Positions 28,686 to 36,488 of a stretch of DNA of 38,956 bases are shown in pieces. Each line of letters begins with the position of its first letter. Position 1 is the stretch's first letter. The stretch covers positions 1 to 38,956 of the forward strand of contig DAHVPC010000007.1 in the NCBI GenBank assembly GCA_027318475.1, given 5' to 3'. The translations under genes were made by a program, and so were the position numbers. The DNA is from Candidatus Cloacimonadota bacterium (lineage in GTDB: Bacteria; Cloacimonadota; Cloacimonadia; Cloacimonadales; Cloacimonadaceae). Below the pieces are notes generated by a model. That model did not search any database. It was given only the letters and a program-made list of their open reading frames with translations, and was not told the origin of the DNA.

Positions 28686-29054
28686 GACAGCCTCCTTATG
28701 CTTTATTTACTAGGTTTATAGCATTTTAACGGTGCAGGAGCAGCGTTGGACTAAGTTTTAGTAAACAACATCACGTGGGCGATAGGTCATTCTTTATGTC
28801 CGCATATCAACGCGCCCGAATCTTGTCAATAATTATCTGAATCGGTCTCTCATATGTGTGGCAAGGCCGGTTTCCTGCTCTGGCGGATCGCTGTTTGGGG
28901 CTGTTAACCACCAGGGAACACAGGTTTCAACCGGTCGGACCACCAGATGAATCCAGGGTTCCGGCAATGACCCGCACTCTTTGATTACAAGCGCCTCCAA
29001 CGCTTCCACCTTTCCACCTTTCCACCCCCTTTTTTTCTTCGATCCGGCGGCTTG

Positions 29055-29135
29055 GCGTTAATCAAGCCTTAATCAAGCCTCAATCAAGCGTTAATAATTA
29101 ACGCTTGATTAAGGCTTGATTAAGAAGTGATTGAC
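29055..29135. repeat. Hairpin repeat of TTAATCAAGCC units, copy 3
   Basis: GCGTTAATCAAGCCTTAATCAAGCCTCAATCAAGCGTTAA-taa-TTAACGCTTGATTAAGGCTTGATTAAGAAGTGATTGAC. Confidence 0.92.
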
Positions 29136-29497
29136 TGCCAGAGGCGGGAACCTGGCCTGTGCGGGTTAGCGGATAACGCACTTTTCGAGGCGTTGGGGAG
29201 CGTGCCGCGCCCTCTCCCGGCACAAGATTTTTCCACCGTAAATAGTTGCTGCTGTGAAAATATACACGGCGGGGAGTTTGCATAACGACTGGCAGAGATA
29301 ACAATATTGTTGGCGTATAGGTAATATAATCTTGTTAAGGGCGGAATATTTAAATATTATGTAACCTCGCCCTAAATGTGAAATTCTTCTTGACAAGTTT
29401 ATTTGGTTCGGGAGAATTGACACAGCATATTGGCCTGTTCCGGCAAATACGCTGGGATAAGTTTCTATGTGATAAAGCTTTTACCAAGGAGTTCAGC

Positions 29498-31153
29498 ATG
29501 AAAAAGCTAATCTTTATGTGTCTCGTAGTTTCCCTGGGCGGCATTCTGAGCGCCCAAACCGATCCCCAATGGCTCTGGGCTACCAGTGCCGGCAGCGCGG
29601 GCAACGATATCAGCTACAGCATCTCCCGCGACAACTACGGCTATCTCTACGTCACTGGATTCTTTCTGGACACCGCCCAATTCGGCGGCACCCATCTCAC
29701 CACTCTGGGAAGCAACGAAATCTTTGTGGCCAAACTGGACGCCAACGGCAACTGGCTCTGGGCAGTCCGGGCCGGCGGAACGGGTGACGACAAAGGCATG
29801 AGCATTTCCACCGATGGGGATGGGAACAGCTATGTGACCGGATATTTCTCCGGCACCGCCGATTTCGGCTCCACCACCCTGACCAGCGCTGGCTCAGCGG
29901 ATATCTTCATCGCCAAACTGGATCCCAGCGGCAACTGGCTTTGGGCCAAACGCGCCGGCGGGCCTTACGAAGATTGGGGAAACATCGTCGCTTTCGACAA
30001 CGGATACTGCTATCTCACCGGAAGGTTTCAAGGCACTTCCAGTTTCGGGGCGCTGACAGTAAGCAGCGCGGGCAGCCACGACATTTTTGTCGCCAGGCTG
30101 GATACCAACGGAAACTGGTTCTGGGTAAGGAGCGCGGGCGGCACGAGCTGGGACGAAGGTGATTGCGTATCCACTGACGCCGGCGGAAATTGCTACGTCT
30201 CCGGATACGTGTATGGCGCCGTCAATCTGGGCCCTTTAACTCTCGATGCCAATGGCGATGATGCTTTTGTCGCCAAACTCGATCCCGACGGCAACTGGCT
30301 CTGGGCAAACTGCTGCGGCGGTTCCGGATTAGCCGGGGCATGGAGCGTTTCCACTGATGACAGCGGCAACAGCGCAGTCACTGGTCCGTTTACGGGCACG
30401 GCTATTTTTGGCACGACCACTTTACAATGCAGCGGTTCCTATGATATCTTCATCGCCCGGATGGATAATGAGGGCAACTGGGTGTGGGCCAGGCGCGCGG
30501 GCGGTAACTACGTGATGGCCGATTACACCGACGTCGGGTGCTGCATATCTCTGGATAACAACGGCGACTGCTATGTGAATGGTTATTATTATGGCGCAGC
30601 TGCCGATTTTGGCACCATCGTGCTGCCCAACGGCGGTTTCTACAATCTCTATGTAACCAAGCTGGATATTGACGGCAACTGGCTGTGGGCGATCACTGTT
30701 GCCGGAATTTCCAATGACAGCTGCTGGGGATTTTGCCTGGATGGTGAGGGGAATGGTTACGGCACAGGAGCGTTTTCCGGAACAACGGATTTTGGCGCAA
30801 CCTCGCTGACCAGCGCTGGCGAAAGGGATATCTGGGTCGGAAAACTCTCCTCCGGAGTGGGTATCGACGACGATCTGGCCCCTGATCTATCCGGCGTATC
30901 CAGCTTATCCGACGCCTGGCCCAATCCCTTCCGGGTTGGCGCTACCGCCACCATCAAAGCCCATGTCGCGGAGCGGGAAAATGGCATCCTCACTCTCTAC
31001 AATCTCCGCGGACAAATCATCCAGAGCCAGCAGCTCGATTCCGGCCCGCATGAGATAGTTATCAACGGAGCCGATCTACCCGCCGGGATCTATCTCTATC
31101 AGCTCAAGACCCCTAGTTCCAACAGCACAAAGAAGCTTGTGCTATTGAAATAG
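29498..31153 (+). CDS. Secreted SBBP-type seven-bladed beta-propeller protein, paralog 1
   Basis: Start ATG 29498 after AAGGAG; signal peptide; seven units '(G)NWLWA.RAGG...D..G.....D..GN.Y.TG.F.GTA.FG...L.S.G..DIFVAKLD'; C-term DAWPNPF...LYQLKTPSSNSTKKLVLLK. Confidence 0.92.
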   Translation: MKKLIFMCLVVSLGGILSAQTDPQWLWATSAGSAGNDISYSISRDNYGYLYVTGFFLDTAQFGGTHLTTLGSNEIFVAKLDANGNWLWAVRAGGTGDDKGMSISTDGDGNSYVTGYFSGTADFGSTTLTSAGSADIFIAKLDPSGNWLWAKRAGGPYEDWGNIVAFDNGYCYLTGRFQGTSSFGALTVSSAGSHDIFVARLDTNGNWFWVRSAGGTSWDEGDCVSTDAGGNCYVSGYVYGAVNLGPLTLDANGDDAFVAKLDPDGNWLWANCCGGSGLAGAWSVSTDDSGNSAVTGPFTGTAIFGTTTLQCSGSYDIFIARMDNEGNWVWARRAGGNYVMADYTDVGCCISLDNNGDCYVNGYYYGAAADFGTIVLPNGGFYNLYVTKLDIDGNWLWAITVAGISNDSCWGFCLDGEGNGYGTGAFSGTTDFGATSLTSAGERDIWVGKLSSGVGIDDDLAPDLSGVSSLSDAWPNPFRVGATATIKAHVAERENGILTLYNLRGQIIQSQQLDSGPHEIVINGADLPAGIYLYQLKTPSSNSTKKLVLLK

Positions 31154-31190
31154 TTTAATAACGGACAGCTCCGATCATATTGAAGCGCCT

Positions 31191-31224
31191 GCCAGGGCCT
31201 CGCCCTCAGCAGTAGGGCCCTGGC
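31191..31224 (+). other. Structured leader hairpin, copy A (upstream of paralog 2)
   Basis: GCCAGGGCC (31191-31199) / GGCCCTGGC (31216-31224), preceded by GCGCCT. Confidence 0.7.
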
Positions 31225-31268
31225 GGTCAGAAGAACAAAAGGTGAAACATGGATCCAAGGAGGATATC

Positions 31269-32915
31269 ATGAAGCAACTCGTTTTTGTATGTCTCATCCT
31301 TGCCTTGGGCGGCATTCTCAGCGCGCAAAACGACCCGCAATGGGTGTGGGCGACTCGCGCAGGCGGTGCGGGCAACGACTGGGGCTGGCTGGGTGCAACC
31401 GACCAGTTTGGACGAAGTTACATGACGGGATATTTTTCCGACTATGCGGATTTCGGTTCCGAATCTTTCACCAGCAGCGGAGGGATGGATGTGTTTGTAG
31501 CCCAATTGGATTACCTCGGCAACTGGCTCTGGGTAAAAACCGCGGGTGGAACGAGCTTGGACCAGGGAACGGGGATATCGCTCGATTTTGACGGGTGTGT
31601 GTATGTATGCGGCACATTCAATAACTCCGCCACCTTTGGGACAACAACGCTTACCAGCCACGGAGCCCTGGATATCTTCGTCGCCAAGCTGGATAACAAC
31701 GGTAACTGGCTCTGGGCGGTGAATGCCGGAGGTTCTGGTGATGATGCCGGTTACCAGATCACCACGGACAGCGTCGGTAACAGCTATATCACGGGACAGT
31801 TTTCGCAAACCGCCAACTTTGGCGCCCTCTCTCTGGCCAGCGTCGGGGCAAGCGATATCTACGTTGCCAAGCTGGATAACGACGGAAATTGGCTCTGGGC
31901 AACCCGCGCCGGAGGACTCGGCAATGACTTTGGGTATGGGATCACCCGCGACTACTATGGAAACATCTACACCAGCGGTGATTTTCACGGCGTTGCAGAT
32001 TTCGGCGCTACATCCCTCACCAGCACGGGCTTATACTACAACAACTATGTCGCCAAATTGGATGCCAATGGTAACTGGCTCTGGGCAACGCGTGGCGGAG
32101 GAACCGCCGACGCAGAGCTGGCGCCTGCAATATCCATTGGTCAAGGAGGCATACATCTGGCGGGATATTTCGCCGGAACTGCCGATTTCGGAGCTGTGAA
32201 CCTGACCAGCCAGGGAAGCCAGGATATTTACGTCGCGTGCTTGGATATAGCCGGAAACTGGCTTTGGGCGACCCGCGCCGGAGGGCCTCTCTGGGACGCT
32301 GGCTTCGATATCGTGGTGGACGGCTCCGGGAACAGCTATGTGTCAGGGATTTTTCGAAGCTCTTCCAACTTTGGCTTCAACATCATTACGGCTTTGGGTG
32401 ATGGGGACGCTTTCGTAGGCAAGGTCGATGACATTGGTAACTGGGAATGGGTGCTGCGTGGCGGCGGATACGGCGTGGATTCCGCCGTAAACATCTCCAC
32501 CGATTACGACGGGAATTTCTTCGTGTCCGGGGGTTTTAGTTCAACCACGACATATGGAACAACTACATACACTTCCAGCGGCGGTTACGATGTATTGATT
32601 GCCAAACTTTCCGCAGGTGTGGATATCGATGACGATTTGGCCCCTGATCTATCCGGAGTATCCAACTTGTCCGACGCCTGGCCCAATCCCTTCCACACAG
32701 GAGATACTGCATACATCAAGGCCAGAATCGCGGAGCGGGAAAATGGCATCCTCACTCTCTACAATCTCCGCGGACAAATCATCCAGAGCCAGCAGCTCGA
32801 TTCCGGCCCGCATGAGATAGTTATCAACGGAGCCGATCTACCCGCCGGGATCTATCTATATCAGCTCAAGACCCAAACCGTGAGCGCGGTCAAAAAACTG
32901 GTGCTCTTGAAGTGA
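31269..32915 (+). CDS. Secreted SBBP-type seven-bladed beta-propeller protein, paralog 2
   Basis: Start ATG 31269 after AAGGAGG; signal peptide; seven propeller units; C-term DAWPNPF...VKKLVLLK. Confidence 0.92.
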   Translation: MKQLVFVCLILALGGILSAQNDPQWVWATRAGGAGNDWGWLGATDQFGRSYMTGYFSDYADFGSESFTSSGGMDVFVAQLDYLGNWLWVKTAGGTSLDQGTGISLDFDGCVYVCGTFNNSATFGTTTLTSHGALDIFVAKLDNNGNWLWAVNAGGSGDDAGYQITTDSVGNSYITGQFSQTANFGALSLASVGASDIYVAKLDNDGNWLWATRAGGLGNDFGYGITRDYYGNIYTSGDFHGVADFGATSLTSTGLYYNNYVAKLDANGNWLWATRGGGTADAELAPAISIGQGGIHLAGYFAGTADFGAVNLTSQGSQDIYVACLDIAGNWLWATRAGGPLWDAGFDIVVDGSGNSYVSGIFRSSSNFGFNIITALGDGDAFVGKVDDIGNWEWVLRGGGYGVDSAVNISTDYDGNFFVSGGFSSTTTYGTTTYTSSGGYDVLIAKLSAGVDIDDDLAPDLSGVSNLSDAWPNPFHTGDTAYIKARIAERENGILTLYNLRGQIIQSQQLDSGPHEIVINGADLPAGIYLYQLKTQTVSAVKKLVLLK

Positions 32916-32948
32916 AGGAGTTCTATCCTACCCATATTAAACGATGCG

Positions 32949-32988
32949 CCTGCCAGGACCAGGATCTGATCAGTCCGTACCTGGCAGG
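32949..32988 (+). other. Structured leader hairpin, copy B (upstream of paralog 3)
   Basis: CCTGCCAGG (32949-32957) / CCTGGCAGG (32980-32988), perfect 9 bp. Confidence 0.7.
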
Positions 32989-33027
32989 TAAAATAATATC
33001 CTACAAACATGATCCATAGGAGGAATC

Positions 33028-34668
33028 ATGAAGAACCTATTCTTAGTATGTATTGTTGTTTTCCTGGGCAGTATGGTTTATGCGCAAACCGATCCGCAGT
33101 GGTTGTGGGCGTCAGGAGCCGGAGGAAGCGGCGCTGACGAAGCTTCGCGCATCGCTGTGGACAGCGCCGGCAACAGCTATGTGGCTGGGTATTTCAGCGG
33201 AACTGCCGATTTCGATGGAATCTCCCTGACCAGCGCTGGAGCAACGGACATTTTTGTAGCCAAGCTGGATCCCGACGGCAACTGGCTTTGGGCCAAACGA
33301 GCCGGCGGTACCATGGCCGACGACGCCTATGGTGTTTGCACAGATGGCGATGCCAACGTCAACATCACCGGTTATTTCAAATCCACCGCCCTGTTTGGCA
33401 CTATCTCCCTCACCAGTAGCGGCGCGGAAGACATCTTCGTCGCCAAACTGGATGCCAACGGCAATTGGCTGTATGCAGAAAGAGCCGGCGGAGCAGGATT
33501 CGATGCCGGAACCCGCCTGATCCCGGACAGCAACGGAGATATACTCATAACGGGAGCCTACGCCAATTCCGCGTCATTCGGCTCGATCACTATCACTGGA
33601 GATGCAGGTTATAACGTGTTTGTGGCCAAACTTGACATGTACGCTGAATGGGTCTGGGTGACCCAAGCTGTGGGATCCGGCAATATGTATGGAAACGACA
33701 TTTCCACCGACGGCGCTAATTGCTACATCATCGGCGGTTTGAACGGAACCCTCACCTTCGGCGCCACAACCATGTCCAGCGCGGGAAACTGGGATATCTG
33801 CCTGGCCAAACTGGATGGAGAAGGCAACTGGGTCTGGGTGAAAACCGCCGGAGGCACCAATGAAGACGCCGGCTACGCGATTTCCTGCGACAGCAACGGC
33901 TATTCCCTGATCACGGGATATTTCCAGGCCTATTCCAATTTTGGCACTTTCCATCATACCAGCTCCGGGGATGAAGATATTTTCATTGCCAGGCTCGATC
34001 CCAGCGGCAATTGGCTCTGGGTGCTGCCAGCTGGAGGAACCGCCATTGATTACGGCGGGGACGTTTATATGGACAATTATGGGAATTGTTACGCGATCGG
34101 CTGCTTCTCGTTGACTTTCGAACTGGGAAACCACACTTACACCAGCCAAGGAAGTCAGGACATCTTTATCGCCAGATTGGATCACCAGGGAAATTGCCTC
34201 TGGGCGACCAGCATCGGAGGCAACGGGGTGGACGTGGGTTTCGGCATCGTCACCGATAACGCCGGAAACTACTATGTATGCGGTTCTTTCTCCTCTTCCG
34301 TGGCCTTTGGCAGCACCTGGCTGAACAGCGCCGGAGGCTATGATATCTGGGTCGGTAAACTTTCCTCCGGAGTGGGGATCGACGACGAACTGGCTCCTGC
34401 AGCAACGGAGGTGTCCAGTCTGTCCGACGCCTGGCCCAATCCTTTCCGATCTGGCGATACAGCATATATCAAAGCCAATATCGCTGAGCGAGAAAGCGGA
34501 ACACTTACGCTCTTCAACCTCCGGGGACAAATCGTGCAAAGCCATTACCTCAGTTCCGGAGCCCATCAGATCAGCGTTGATGGCAGCGACCTGCCCGCTG
34601 GGATCTATCTTTATCAACTTAAAACCCAGACCACGAACACGACCAAGAAGCTGGTGCTCTGGAAGTGA
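33028..34668 (+). CDS. Secreted SBBP-type seven-bladed beta-propeller protein, paralog 3
   Basis: 546 aa; signal peptide; seven propeller units; C-term DAWPNPFRSGDTAYIKANIAERESGTLTLFNLRGQ...KKLVLWK. Confidence 0.92.
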   Translation: MKNLFLVCIVVFLGSMVYAQTDPQWLWASGAGGSGADEASRIAVDSAGNSYVAGYFSGTADFDGISLTSAGATDIFVAKLDPDGNWLWAKRAGGTMADDAYGVCTDGDANVNITGYFKSTALFGTISLTSSGAEDIFVAKLDANGNWLYAERAGGAGFDAGTRLIPDSNGDILITGAYANSASFGSITITGDAGYNVFVAKLDMYAEWVWVTQAVGSGNMYGNDISTDGANCYIIGGLNGTLTFGATTMSSAGNWDICLAKLDGEGNWVWVKTAGGTNEDAGYAISCDSNGYSLITGYFQAYSNFGTFHHTSSGDEDIFIARLDPSGNWLWVLPAGGTAIDYGGDVYMDNYGNCYAIGCFSLTFELGNHTYTSQGSQDIFIARLDHQGNCLWATSIGGNGVDVGFGIVTDNAGNYYVCGSFSSSVAFGSTWLNSAGGYDIWVGKLSSGVGIDDELAPAATEVSSLSDAWPNPFRSGDTAYIKANIAERESGTLTLFNLRGQIVQSHYLSSGAHQISVDGSDLPAGIYLYQLKTQTTNTTKKLVLWK

Positions 34669-34700
34669 TAGAGTTCTATCTTAACCAGAATGTAATAAGC

Positions 34701-34742
34701 GCCTGCCAGGACCCGGTTCTCATCAAGTCGGGTCTGGCGGGC
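34701..34742 (+). other. Structured leader hairpin, copy C (upstream of paralog 4)
   Basis: GCCTGCCAGGACCCG (34701-34715) / CGGGTCTGGCGGGC (34729-34742), one wobble and one bulge. Confidence 0.7.
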
Positions 34743-34780
34743 AAAATAACAACCAGCAAACATGATCCCCAGGAGGAATC

Positions 34781-36445
34781 ATGAAGAACCTGATCGTTGT
34801 ATGTTTCGTTGCTTTCATTGTCAGTATGGCCTGCGCGCAGATTCCTGAGTGGGAATGGGCGATACAAGCGGGAGGTTCAAGTCTATATGATGGCGGATCG
34901 AGTATCGCCGCAGACATGCAAGGGAACCTCTATGTGACAGGTAGCTTTGAGGGAACCGTAAACTTCGGCGCCACCACGCTTACCAGCAATGGCAGCAGAG
35001 ATATCTATGCCGTCAAACTGGACAATGGCGGCAACGTCCTCTGGGCGGTCAATGCTGGCGGGACGGCGTATGATGGGGGCTCTGGAATTGCCGTGGATTC
35101 TGCCGGCAATGCCTATCTGGCGGGATATTTCAGGGGCACTGTTGTTTGTGGCTCCGACACACTTATCAGCGACTCCAACCGCGATGATATCTTTGCCGCC
35201 AAACTGGATGGTGACGGCAATTTCCTCTGGGCCAGGAGAGCAGGTGGGTCTGGCGATGACTTCTGCGCGGGTATTACCGTGGATTCCGCCGGCAATGCCT
35301 TTCTGACCGGACATTTTGCGGGAGGCGCTTTCTTTGGCACCCACTATCTCTACAGCAGCGGACTCTATGAAATCTTCGCCGCTAAACTAGGCAGCGACGG
35401 CAATTGGCTTTGGGCGGTCCAGGCAGGTGGAGCCAACATTGATCTGGGCCGTAAGATTGCCGTGGATGATGCAAGCAACGCCTTTGTGACTGGAAGGTTT
35501 ACCGGATCAGCCTATTTCGGCGCCACCATGGTAAGCGGCAACCAAGGAAGCGCCGACGTATTTATTGCCAAACTTGACAACAGCGGAACCTGGCTTTGGG
35601 TCAAACGCGCAGGTGGATCAAGCTCTGATGACTATGGCTACGATATCGCCTTGAACAACGACGGAAACGCCTACCTGACCGGAAGTTTTCTAGGCACCGC
35701 CACCTTTGGCGAAACAACGCTTATCAGCAGCGGCGGGTACGAGATTTTTGCCGCCAAGTTGGACAGCAGCGGCAATTGGCTCTGGGCGGTCAAAGCCGGC
35801 GGGATATATAACGATACCAGTTATGGCATTGCTGTGGATGCAGCGGGGAACGCCTATCTGACCGGTGAGTTTGTGGGGACAGCCTACTTTGGAACAAACA
35901 CGCTCACCATTACCGGATACAAGAACATTTTCACTGCCAAACTAGACGGCATGGGCAACTGGCTCTGGGCAGTCCAAGCAGGCGGGGATAGAGACGATTC
36001 GGGCTATGGCATTGCCGTGGATGACACCGCCAACGTCTATCTGACCGGGTTTTTCCAGGAATCCGCCTCCTTTGGCCCCACAGTCCTCACCAGTTATGGT
36101 GGCAAAGATATCTTTATCGCAAAGCTTTCACCTGGAGTGGGTACCGACGATGACGTGCAGATCCCTGAATCAGCCTTTCAGATGATGAACTACCCCAATC
36201 CCTTCAACCCGGAAACCACGGTATCATATACTTTGCCCGCTGCAGGAATGGTATCTCTGCAGATCTGCAACAGCCGGGGACAGATGGTGAGAAGCCTGTT
36301 GCATGAAGAGCAGCCAGCGGGCGAACATTCCCTCATCTGGAACGGCAAAGACGATTCCGGCCACAGCGTGGCCTCGGGCTTGTACCTTTGCCGGATCGCT
36401 TGTAATGGAAACCAGGAAACGAGGAAGATGCTGCTGCTCAAATAG
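34781..36445 (+). CDS. Secreted SBBP-type seven-bladed beta-propeller protein, paralog 4, with NYPNPFNPETT-class sorting domain
   Basis: 554 aa; signal peptide; seven propeller units; C-term NYPNPFNPETTVSYTLPAAG...QETRKMLLLK. Confidence 0.92.
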   Translation: MKNLIVVCFVAFIVSMACAQIPEWEWAIQAGGSSLYDGGSSIAADMQGNLYVTGSFEGTVNFGATTLTSNGSRDIYAVKLDNGGNVLWAVNAGGTAYDGGSGIAVDSAGNAYLAGYFRGTVVCGSDTLISDSNRDDIFAAKLDGDGNFLWARRAGGSGDDFCAGITVDSAGNAFLTGHFAGGAFFGTHYLYSSGLYEIFAAKLGSDGNWLWAVQAGGANIDLGRKIAVDDASNAFVTGRFTGSAYFGATMVSGNQGSADVFIAKLDNSGTWLWVKRAGGSSSDDYGYDIALNNDGNAYLTGSFLGTATFGETTLISSGGYEIFAAKLDSSGNWLWAVKAGGIYNDTSYGIAVDAAGNAYLTGEFVGTAYFGTNTLTITGYKNIFTAKLDGMGNWLWAVQAGGDRDDSGYGIAVDDTANVYLTGFFQESASFGPTVLTSYGGKDIFIAKLSPGVGTDDDVQIPESAFQMMNYPNPFNPETTVSYTLPAAGMVSLQICNSRGQMVRSLLHEEQPAGEHSLIWNGKDDSGHSVASGLYLCRIACNGNQETRKMLLLK

Positions 36446-36488
36446 GATCTTACTAAACATTTAAACTCTCTTTCCAATGGAGGAAAAG

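Noticed and set aside
28998-29030. TTTCCACC tandem run as a regulatory repeat
   Set aside because: Only about three short units merging into a pyrimidine tract; too little to support a function.
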